64,000 bases of DNA from positions 222,495 through 286,494 of the forward strand of contig SSXW01000004.1 of assembly GCA_009469585.1 (NCBI GenBank), read 5' to 3'. A program made the position numbers and the translations under genes. Source of the stretch: Dechloromonas sp. Dech2017 (GTDB taxonomy: Bacteria > Pseudomonadota > Gammaproteobacteria > Burkholderiales > Rhodocyclaceae). Positions within the stretch are counted from its first letter, which is position 1. Each line of letters starts with the position of its first letter. Below are positions 1 to 6,120 of the stretch, piece by piece. Under the pieces are notes generated by a model. The model did no database searches. It worked only from the letters and a program-made list of their open reading frames with translations, and had not been told where the DNA came from.

Positions 1-1
1 C

Positions 2-763
2 GATGACGGCGAGACGGTCAGCCTGCAGGTCTTCGATTCGGCCGAGGAAGCGGCGGAGGCGCATGGCAGGGGCCTGACCCGGCTGTTCATGATCCATTTC
101 CGCGAGCAGGTGAAGTATTTCGACAAGAACGTGCCCGGCCTGACCCAGATGGGCATGCAGTTCATGGCGCTGGGCTCGACCGACGAGTTGAAGCGGCAGA
201 TCGTCGACCTGACCTTCGCCCGCGCCTGCCTGACCGAGCCGCTGCCGACGACGCCGGAGGCCTTCAAGGCACGCTGCGCCGAAGCCAAGTCGCGCCTTGG
301 CCTGATCCTGCAGGAAGTGGCGCGCCTGGTCGGCACCGTGCTGAGCGAATGGCAGGCGGTGGCCAAGAAGCTGCCGGCCTTCAAGGCGCAGGCGGCGGCC
401 GTCGCCGACATCGACGCGCAACTGAAACGCCTGCTCGGCAAGCGCTTCGTCGTCGACACGCCCTTCGAACGCCTGCAACACTACCCGCGCTACCTGAAGG
501 CGATCGGCGTCCGCCTCGACAAACTGAAAGCCAATCCGGCCCGTGACGCCCAGGCCATGGCCGAATACGGCCCGCTGTGGACCAATTACGAACGCCGCGC
601 CATCCAGCTCGCCAAGATGGGCACGGTCGATCCGCAGATCGAGCAGTTCCGCTGGCTGCTGGAAGAATTGCGCGTCGGCCTTTATGCTCAGGAACTGCGC
701 ACGCCGGTGCCGGTATCGGTGAAGCGCCTGCAGAAACAATGGGAGGGCATCAAGCATGGGTGA
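2..763 (+). CDS. hrpA: ATP-dependent RNA helicase HrpA, C-terminal fragment
   Basis: The open frame runs in from the window edge, so only the last ~253 residues are present and the helicase motifs lie upstream. The visible part matches the C-terminal DUF3418-type region of HrpA: an RLFMIHFREQ block, then a GLTQMGMQFMALG block and a conserved RQIVDLTFARACL stretch. HrpA is a DEAH-box helicase with roles in mRNA processing and rescue of stalled ribosomes. The stop overlaps the start of the next gene by 8 bp, so the two are probably co-transcribed. The family call is confident; the N-terminal half cannot be judged. Confidence 0.88.
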   Translation, partial: DDGETVSLQVFDSAEEAAEAHGRGLTRLFMIHFREQVKYFDKNVPGLTQMGMQFMALGSTDELKRQIVDLTFARACLTEPLPTTPEAFKARCAEAKSRLGLILQEVARLVGTVLSEWQAVAKKLPAFKAQAAAVADIDAQLKRLLGKRFVVDTPFERLQHYPRYLKAIGVRLDKLKANPARDAQAMAEYGPLWTNYERRAIQLAKMGTVDPQIEQFRWLLEELRVGLYAQELRTPVPVSVKRLQKQWEGIKHG

Positions 764-1490
764 CGTGATGTTGGCCTTGGGCCGCACGCTGGCCAGCCTC
801 AAGCAGGGCAAGGTCTGGGTCTACGTGCTGATTCCGGCCCTGTTCTCGCTGCTGCTGTCGATCGGCCTGGCCATCTGGGCCCTGGGCTGGGTGGTGCAGC
901 AGATGATGGACTACCCGCCGATGACCCTGCTCGTCGGCTGGGGGCTGGTCTGGCTGGCCAACATCCTGGCCTATCTCGGGGGCTGGATGGCGATCTTCGC
1001 CATCGCCTACCTGAGCGCCTCGCTGCTCGCTGCCATCCTGATCATGCCGCTGCTCCTCAAGCACCTGGCCGCCACCGACTACTGCGACGTGGCGGCGATG
1101 GGCAAGGACAGCTTCGTCGCCGCCGCGGTCAACAGCATTTTTGCCGCCATCCTGTTCGTCGTCGGCTGGGTCGCCACCATCCCGCTCTGGCTGATCCCCG
1201 GCTTCTCGCTGCTCGTGCCGCTCTTGCTGATGGGCTGGCTGAACCGCCGCACCTTCGCCTACGACGCCCTTTCCATGCACGCTGCCGACGGCGAGTGGCA
1301 GGACATCCGCCAGCGTCACAAGGCGCCGCTTTTCATGCTCGGCCTGACCATGGCCCTGCTCGCCCATGTGCCGCTGGTCGGCCTGCTGGTGCCGGCGCTG
1401 GCCGCGCTGGCCTTCGTCCATTACGGGCTGGAAGCCCTGCGCCGCTCGCGCGGCGGCGCCATCGTCACCATCGAGGGAGAACGGATATGA
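756..1490 (+). CDS. EI24/CysZ-like integral membrane protein
   Basis: A 244-residue protein dominated by hydrophobic segments: about four to six membrane helices, the first at residues ~22-48 and others near 60-105, 125-165 and 190-225. Its pattern (WVYVLIPALFSLL near the N-terminus, a LIPGFSLLVPLLLMGWLNRR stretch in the third quarter) matches the EI24 domain family, which includes the sulfate transporter CysZ. No local sulfur-assimilation gene supports a sulfate role, so the substrate is unknown. The start overlaps hrpA by 8 bp and the stop overlaps the next ATG (ATGA), which points to one transcript. Confidence 0.75.
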   Translation: MGDVMLALGRTLASLKQGKVWVYVLIPALFSLLLSIGLAIWALGWVVQQMMDYPPMTLLVGWGLVWLANILAYLGGWMAIFAIAYLSASLLAAILIMPLLLKHLAATDYCDVAAMGKDSFVAAAVNSIFAAILFVVGWVATIPLWLIPGFSLLVPLLLMGWLNRRTFAYDALSMHAADGEWQDIRQRHKAPLFMLGLTMALLAHVPLVGLLVPALAALAFVHYGLEALRRSRGGAIVTIEGERI

Positions 1491-2251
1491 GCCGCACTTT
1501 TGGCGCCATCATCATCGGCGACGAGATACTTTCCGGCAAACGCCAGGACAAGCATTTCGCCCGCATCGCCGAGCTGCTCGGGGCGCGCGGCCTGCGCCTG
1601 TCGTGGGTCGAATACCTGGGCGACGACCGTCAGAGGCTGACCGCCACCTTCCAGCGCACGATGGCGGCTGGCGACGTGGTCTTTTCCTGCGGCGGTATCG
1701 GCAACACGCCGGACGACCACACCCGGCAGGCGGTGGCGGCGGCGCTCGGCGTCGGCCTGGAACTGCACCCGGAAGGCTACGAGGAACTGAAGGCGCGCTT
1801 CGCCGGCGAGGAGGTCACCGACCAGCGCCGGCTGCTGGTCACCTTCCCGGCCGGCGTGCGCATCGTGCCCAACCCCTTCAACCGCATTCCCGGCTTCATG
1901 GCCAACGAGCATTATTTCGTGCCCGGCTTCCCGCAGATGGCCCACCAGATGATCGAGTGGGTGCTCGACAGCTTCTACCGCGACCAATTCCGGGCGGTCG
2001 CCGGCACCGTCGAGAAGGCCTTCCTGCTGACCGGGCCGACCGCCTACGAGAGCGCCCTGCTCGACCTGATGGAGCGCATCGTCGCCGCCTACCCGACGCT
2101 GCGCCTGTTCTCGCTGCCCTCGCTGGTCGGCAAGGAGCGCCGGCATCTCGAACTGGGCGTCGAGGGCGCGCCGGAACTGGTCGACCGGGCGATGGCGGAA
2201 ATCCGCGTCGAGGTCGAGCGGCGGGGCATCCACTGGGTATGGCGGCCCTGA
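1487..2251 (+). CDS. Molybdopterin-binding domain protein (CinA N-terminal/MoaB-like)
   Basis: A 254-residue protein starting at the ATG that overlaps the previous stop (ATGA). An AGGGAG Shine-Dalgarno 8 bp upstream supports this start over longer in-frame options. It begins with the MoCF/CinA-type pattern FGAIIIGDEILSGKRQD and contains SCGGIGNTPDDHT, the family's GGxGxTxDD signature (T replaced by N). Stand-alone proteins of this type are often annotated as competence/damage-inducible CinA-like. The nicotinamide deamidase domain of full CinA is absent. The actual substrate is unknown. Confidence 0.8.
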   Translation: MSRTFGAIIIGDEILSGKRQDKHFARIAELLGARGLRLSWVEYLGDDRQRLTATFQRTMAAGDVVFSCGGIGNTPDDHTRQAVAAALGVGLELHPEGYEELKARFAGEEVTDQRRLLVTFPAGVRIVPNPFNRIPGFMANEHYFVPGFPQMAHQMIEWVLDSFYRDQFRAVAGTVEKAFLLTGPTAYESALLDLMERIVAAYPTLRLFSLPSLVGKERRHLELGVEGAPELVDRAMAEIRVEVERRGIHWVWRP

Positions 2252-2303
2252 GGCCGGTACGGCGTGATGGCCAGCTCCCGGACTAGGGGATTCGGCGACA
2301 GTC

Positions 2304-2347
2304 GCTGCGGTCGACCGGAAAAAACCGCGAAAATCGAAATTTCCCGA
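2304..2347 (+). repeat. Dispersed A-rich repeat, copy A (intergenic)
   Basis: Begins GCTGCGGTCGACCGG, followed by an A-run, CCGCG and AAAATCGAAATTT. It is one of about 16 related copies in the window and lies between the molybdopterin-domain gene and the terminator. It is among the best copies and is not under obvious coding constraint. Confidence 0.75.
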
Positions 2348-2357
2348 ATCCGGGCGT

Positions 2358-2389
2358 AAAAAAACCCGCGATGGCGCGGGTTTCTTTTT
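2358..2389. terminator. Bidirectional intrinsic terminator
   Basis: Nine-bp stem AAACCCGCG / CGCGGGTTT (2362-2370 and 2375-2383) with an ATGG loop. It is followed on the plus strand by TTTCTTTTT and preceded by seven A residues that become a T-run on the minus strand. It can end both the plus-strand operon and the minus-strand phasin gene. Confidence 0.85.
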
Positions 2390-2404
2390 GGCGGTAGGCC
2401 GGAG

Positions 2405-2971
2405 TTACTTGGCGGCAGCCTTGCGGGCGGCGCTCGTCGCCGAGGTCTTGGCCGGGGCGGCAGCCTTGCTGGCAGCCTGCACGTTGGCTTCGGCGATGTC
2501 GGTCAGTTGCTTGGCCATCGAGGTCATCTGGTCGAAAGCCTTGGTCGAGGCGTCGAGCATGGTGCCCATGGTGGCGGCGAAGACGTCGCCACCGACCGGC
2601 GCCGAGGCCTTGGCCTTCTCAACGGCGGAAGCGGCATTCTTGGTGAAGCTGCTGTACTGGGCTTCCATGACCGCGGTGATTTCCTTCTGCATCTCGGCGA
2701 CCAAGTCGTAGACGCTGCGCGAATAGCCGACCAGCTTGTCGACATTCGGCTTGGGCAGTTCGCTGTTCAGCTTGGCCAAGGCGCTCGGGTCCTTGGCGGC
2801 CATCAGTTGCTGGGTGGTGGCCACCGAGTTGTTGAAAAATTCGCGGGAGGCCGCCATGTTGAGGGCGGTCAGGCGCTCGACGCCGTTGAAGGCGGTGCGG
2901 ACCAGGGCCATCATCACTTCGGCGTTGGCGGCCTGGGCGGCGGTCAGTTGTTCGATATTCAGCTTGCTCAT
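2405..2971 (-). CDS. phaP: Phasin family protein
   Basis: A 188-residue helical, Ala/Lys-rich protein of the Phasin_2 type (SKLNIEQLTAAQAANAEVMMALVRTAF... then VAEMQKEITAVMEAQYSSF). Phasins coat polyhydroxyalkanoate granules and control their number and size. Three ATG codons run in series; GTGGAG lies 6 bp before the third, which I chose. The C-terminus is the Ala/Lys/Pro-rich tail common in phasins (KAAAPAKTSATSAARKAAAK). It follows a second phasin gene in the same direction, separated by a hairpin terminator, so it may be expressed at a lower level from the upstream promoter. Confidence 0.9.
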   Translation of the reverse strand: MSKLNIEQLTAAQAANAEVMMALVRTAFNGVERLTALNMAASREFFNNSVATTQQLMAAKDPSALAKLNSELPKPNVDKLVGYSRSVYDLVAEMQKEITAVMEAQYSSFTKNAASAVEKAKASAPVGGDVFAATMGTMLDASTKAFDQMTSMAKQLTDIAEANVQAASKAAAPAKTSATSAARKAAAK

Positions 2972-3002
2972 CATCATCTCCACTTTAGAATTTTGGTACG
3001 GA

Positions 3003-3033
3003 TGAAACAAAATCCCCCGCCGAGGCGGGGGAT
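3003..3033 (-). terminator. Intrinsic terminator between the two phasin genes
   Basis: Stem ATCCCCCGCC / GGCGGGGGAT (3012-3021, 3024-3033) with a 2-base loop. On the minus strand it is followed by TTTTGTTTC. It lies 10 bp after the upstream phasin stop, so read-through would set the expression of the downstream phasin. Confidence 0.75.
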
Positions 3034-3043
3034 GGCAGGGCGA

Positions 3044-3598
3044 TTACTTCTTCTTGGAAGCAGCGGCCGTGGCGCTGACAGCCTTGACCGTGGCGTTGGT
3101 CGCGGCAGCGACGTTGGCTTCGGTGATTTCGGCAACCTGTTTGGCAGCCTTGTTCATGTTGTCGAAGGCCGAGTTGGCGGCGGCGATGGCGCTCTTGACG
3201 GCAGCGACGGCAACGTCGGAACCGGCCGGAGCGGACTTGGCAGCCTGGTCGAGCAGACCGGCAACCGACTTCTGGAAGTCGCCGAACTGGGCTTCAACCA
3301 TCTTCGAGAGCTCTTCCTGGGTCTGGGCCGAGATTTCGTAGACGCTGCGCGAGTAGGCGACGGCCTTCTCGACATTCGGCTGGGCCAGCGAAGCCTGGAT
3401 GGCCAGGGCTTCCTGGACGTCCTTGGCACCCATCAGGGCCTTGGCGCCGGAAACCGAATCCTCGAGCACCGAGCGGGCGGTGTTCAGGTTGAGGGCGGCG
3501 ATGCGCTCGGCCGAAGCCAGGGCGGCGTTGGCAACCGACAGCAGCGAATCAACAGTGGCCTTGTTGGAGGCGGCGAATTTTTCGGGGGTGGCAAACAT
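3044..3598 (-). CDS. phaP: Phasin family protein (promoter-proximal)
   Basis: A 184-residue Phasin_2-type protein (MFATPEKFAASNKATVDSL... then AYSRSVYEISAQTQEELSKMVEAQ). Start chosen at the ATG behind AGGAGATGATCC. It shares the AYSRSVYE/GYSRSVYD block with the neighbouring phasin, so the pair is a likely tandem duplication. A consensus sigma-70 promoter lies about 100 bp upstream, flanked by two TGCxCTGCA-type palindromes, which suggests strong and repressible expression tied to PHA metabolism. No PHA synthase or regulator gene is in the window. Confidence 0.92.
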   Translation of the reverse strand: MFATPEKFAASNKATVDSLLSVANAALASAERIAALNLNTARSVLEDSVSGAKALMGAKDVQEALAIQASLAQPNVEKAVAYSRSVYEISAQTQEELSKMVEAQFGDFQKSVAGLLDQAAKSAPAGSDVAVAAVKSAIAAANSAFDNMNKAAKQVAEITEANVAAATNATVKAVSATAAASKKK

Positions 3599-3670
3599 GG
3601 ATCATCTCCTAAGTAAAAGGTCATGCATTCGGTCTGAACGAAACTGCGGCAGCGTCTTTCAGTGGCTGAA

Positions 3671-3685
3671 TGTTGCGCTGCACCA
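3671..3685. promoter_or_regulatory. Candidate operator 2 for the phasin promoter
   Basis: TGTTGCGCTGCACCA shares the core GCRCTGCA with the perfect palindrome at 3727-3747. It covers roughly +2 to +16 relative to the start site predicted from the -10 box. A phasin repressor such as PhaR is the obvious candidate ligand; that is inference from gene context. Confidence 0.45.
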
Positions 3686-3693
3686 TGACTTTC

Positions 3694-3721
3694 ATTATAG
3701 TGACGATCGCTTGCTTGTCAA
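3694..3721 (-). promoter_or_regulatory. Consensus sigma-70 promoter for the phasin genes
   Basis: Reading on the minus strand, TTGACA (3721-3716) and TATAAT (3699-3694) are both perfect consensus hexamers separated by 16 bp. The predicted start is near 3687, about 90 bp before the phasin ATG. Confidence 0.85.
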
Positions 3722-3726
3722 GAGAA

Positions 3727-3747
3727 TTTTTGTGCACTGCACAAAAA
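3727..3747. promoter_or_regulatory. Perfect 10-1-10 palindrome upstream of the phasin promoter
   Basis: TTTTTGTGCA, a central C, then TGCACAAAAA. It sits 5 bp upstream of the -35 box. It shares its core with the site at 3671-3685, so two sites bracket the promoter. The best guess is the PHA-responsive repressor PhaR; the sequence itself shows only the symmetry and position. Confidence 0.6.
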
Positions 3748-3827
3748 ATTTTATCCCTTGAAAATCATGGGGTTATTTCGCCATTGCGGCGCGTGTCGCG
3801 AGGTGGTGAGGGCGGCCGTTAACGCGT

Positions 3828-4427
3828 TCAGGGGGCCTTGGTCGTGCCCAGTTCGCCGGCGCCTTTGAGTTGCAGGCGTTCGCCGCGACCGCTCGGTCTT
3901 TCCGGTTCGCTGTCCTTGTTGCGCGGCTGGATCACGGCGCGGACGCGTGGCGGCGCCGCCTTCGGATCGACCGGGTCGCCGGCGGTGACCAGGTATTTTT
4001 CGCTGATCGCGTCGTACCAGATGTAGTCGCCCTTCAACTCGTCGTTGCCGCTTTTCACCCAGGCCCGGTGGAAAAGCTCGGCGATTTCGCTGTTGCTGTT
4101 GTACTCGATGCGTTCGGCTTCGCCCTCGATGTATTCGTCCTTGCCCTCGAGCTTCTGGCGGAAGCGCGCCAGGCCGTTCTTGCCGCTGAATGCCGTACCT
4201 TTCTGGAAACCGTACTGGTCCTCGGTGACGACGATGCGGTCGGCCTTGAGGACCATCGTTCCCTTGGTGATGATGACGTTGCCTTCGAGGATCTGAATTT
4301 TCTTGGCATCGTCGATCGACACGCGATTGGCTTCGAGCAACATCGGCTTGTTGCGGTCGGCCCGTTCGGCTTGCGCCGGCAGTGCGCCGAGAAGGCAGAG
4401 GGAGAGCAGGGCGAGGCGGAGGATCAT
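3828..4427 (-). CDS. lptA: LptA, periplasmic LPS transport protein
   Basis: A 199-residue OstA-family protein with a signal peptide (LRLALLSLCLLGALPAQAERA). The mature part follows the LptA pattern: PMLLEANRVSIDDAKK, then ILEGNVIITKGTMVLKADRIVV and GTAFSGKNGLARFRQK. LptA forms the beta-jellyroll bridge carrying LPS from LptC to LptD across the periplasm. The start overlaps the lptC stop (ATGA), which fixes it. The C-terminal tail is charged and low in complexity. lptB and rpoN, which usually follow, are not downstream here; the phasin promoter region comes next. Confidence 0.92.
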   Translation of the reverse strand: MILRLALLSLCLLGALPAQAERADRNKPMLLEANRVSIDDAKKIQILEGNVIITKGTMVLKADRIVVTEDQYGFQKGTAFSGKNGLARFRQKLEGKDEYIEGEAERIEYNSNSEIAELFHRAWVKSGNDELKGDYIWYDAISEKYLVTAGDPVDPKAAPPRVRAVIQPRNKDSEPERPSGRGERLQLKGAGELGTTKAP

Positions 4428-5005
4428 GGCTTGGCTCTGGGTCGTAGGTAGTGGCCCTTGACCTGCGATTGCAGGACGAAGGTCGAGGCATTGTTGTCGA
4501 TATGGACGCCGACCCCGGTCAGCCAGGATTGGCCCTGGGTGATTTCGACCGGGCTGCCGGTGAAGGCGATGCCGGCGTCGACCTGTACCGTCAGGTCGGG
4601 GCTGAGGGCGACCAGTTCGGGACGGTCGGCCGTCGCCGCCCGGCTGACCCGGACGTCGTCCCACAGGTAGGCGACTTCGCCGCGCGAGGTGACCCGGGCG
4701 TTCCTGGCGGTGACCGTGACATCGGGCGATTTGGGGCGGTAGCTGGTCAGCACCGGCGACTTGAGTTCGGTGCTGTCGTCGTCGGGGAAGTGCTCGAGGT
4801 ACGGCGAGGTCAGCCGGTACTTGACCGCGCCGCTTTCGTCGAAACGCCGGACGACGGCATTTTCGGCGATGGCATCGGGGTCATGGCGGAGTTTGCCGTC
4901 GTGATTGCCGTCGCTGCCGTTGACGACGTTTTGCAGCCAGAAGGTAAGGCCGGCCAGGGCGCCCAGCAGGATGATGGGGAAAAGTTGGCTGGGCCAGTGT
5001 CTCAT
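4424..5005 (-). CDS. lptC: LptC, inner-membrane LPS export protein
   Basis: A 193-residue bitopic protein with an N-terminal membrane helix (residues ~8-25) and a periplasmic OstA-like jellyroll (AVVRRFDESGAVKYRLTS, then YLEHFPDDDSTELKSPVL). LptC docks on LptB2FG and passes LPS to LptA. It lies between a mini-ORF and lptA with ATGA overlaps on both sides, so translation is probably coupled across kdsD, the mini-ORF, lptC and lptA. Confidence 0.93.
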   Translation of the reverse strand: MRHWPSQLFPIILLGALAGLTFWLQNVVNGSDGNHDGKLRHDPDAIAENAVVRRFDESGAVKYRLTSPYLEHFPDDDSTELKSPVLTSYRPKSPDVTVTARNARVTSRGEVAYLWDDVRVSRAATADRPELVALSPDLTVQVDAGIAFTGSPVEITQGQSWLTGVGVHIDNNASTFVLQSQVKGHYLRPRAKP

Positions 5006-5070
5006 GGCGTCGGCGGCGTGGCCGGGGCCTTGGCGGGCCGGCCGTGGGCGGTGCGGGCGACGACGGTCAT
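5002..5070 (-). pseudogene. 22-codon mini-ORF at the expected kdsC position
   Basis: Between kdsD and lptC, where Kdo-8-phosphate phosphatase kdsC normally sits, only a 22-codon ORF remains (MTVVARTAHGRPAKAPATPP and two more residues). It starts in a TGATG overlap with kdsD and ends in an ATGA overlap with lptC, which is how an intact coupled gene would be placed. One reading is that kdsC suffered a near-complete in-frame deletion that kept translational coupling. It could also be plain spacer or a leader ORF. No HAD phosphatase motif remains. Confidence 0.35.
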
Positions 5071-6068
5071 CAGATGACCTTGGCCGTAAACAGGTCGTGC
5101 ATGTTGAGGGCGCCGATCAGGCGGTGTTCGGCGTCGACGACGAGCAGCGCGTTGATGCGCAGGCGTTCCATCATTTCGACGGCTTCGACGGCCAGCCGCT
5201 CGGGGGCTATGGTTTGCGGCGAGGGGTGCATCACCGAGGCGATGTCGCCCTGCTGCAGGTCGGTGCGCTTTTCGAAGGCCCGGCGCAGGTCGCCGTCGGT
5301 GAAGATGCCGATGACGACGTTGGCCGGGTCGGTGATCGCCACCAGGCCGAGGCCGCCGCGCGACATGGCGATGATCGCCTCGGGGATGCCGGTGGCCGGG
5401 GGAACGGCCGGCACGCGCTCACCGGCGCGCATGACGTCGCCGACGTGGGTGAGCAGGCGGCGGCCGAGCGAGCCGCCGGGGTGCGAGCGGGCGAAGTCTT
5501 CCGGGCTGAAGCCGCGGGCGTCGAGCAGGGCGACGGCCAGGGCGTCGCCGAGGGCGAGGGCGGCGGTGGTGCTGGCGGTCGGCGCCAGGTTGTGCGGGCA
5601 GGCTTCCTGGGCGACGCCGGCATCGAGGTGGATGTCCGCCTCGCGGGCCAGCGTCGAGGTCGGCACGCCGGTCATGGCGACGACCCGGGCGCCCTGGCGC
5701 TTGACGGCCGGCACGATGCGCAGCAGTTCCTCGGATTCGCCGGAATTGGAGAGGGCGAGCAGCACGTCGTGGCGGGTGATCATGCCGAGGTCGCCGTGGC
5801 TGGCCTCGCCCGGGTGCACGAAATAGGCCGGAGTGCCGGTGCTGGCCATGGTGGCGGCGATCTTGCGCGCGATGTGGCCGGACTTGCCCATGCCGCTGAC
5901 GATCAGCCGTCCCTGGCACTGGAGTACGAGCTCGACGGCCCGGGCGAAGTTTTCCGAAATTCGCCCTTTTAAGGCGTCGACCGCAGCGGCTTCGATGGCC
6001 AGCGTCTGGCGACCCAGTTCCAGAGCGCGTTCCGGCGAGAAGCGGGCGGTAGATGAGCTTGGGTTCAT
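5070..6068 (-). CDS. kdsD: D-arabinose-5-phosphate isomerase KdsD
   Basis: A 332-residue KpsF/GutQ-family protein. The SIS domain contains SGMGKSGHIARKIAATMAST (residues ~60-80) and the SNSGESEE phosphosugar loop; two CBS domains fill residues ~205-332 (ending LIGALNMHDLFTAKVI). It converts ribulose-5-P to arabinose-5-P, the first step to Kdo for LPS. I chose the ATG reading MNPSSSTARFSPERALELG; an in-frame start 9 codons earlier is possible. A repeat copy lies inside the frame near residues 28-40 (AVDALKGRISENFA), a linker that tolerates variation. It is divergent from the Kef-type antiporter. Confidence 0.95.
   Translation of the reverse strand: MNPSSSTARFSPERALELGRQTLAIEAAAVDALKGRISENFARAVELVLQCQGRLIVSGMGKSGHIARKIAATMASTGTPAYFVHPGEASHGDLGMITRHDVLLALSNSGESEELLRIVPAVKRQGARVVAMTGVPTSTLAREADIHLDAGVAQEACPHNLAPTASTTAALALGDALAVALLDARGFSPEDFARSHPGGSLGRRLLTHVGDVMRAGERVPAVPPATGIPEAIIAMSRGGLGLVAITDPANVVIGIFTDGDLRRAFEKRTDLQQGDIASVMHPSPQTIAPERLAVEAVEMMERLRINALLVVDAEHRLIGALNMHDLFTAKVI
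5950..5988 (-). repeat. Dispersed A-rich repeat, copy B (inside kdsD)
   Basis: On the minus strand: GCTGCGGTCGACGCC, then TTAAAAGGGCG and AATTTCGG. Translated in sense orientation as AAVDALKGRISE in the N-terminal linker of KdsD. A divergent copy. Confidence 0.5.
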
Positions 6069-6120
6069 GGGCAGGCAGAGGTTATGATGCCCCAAGTATA
6101 CCCGACTTCATGCCACGGCC

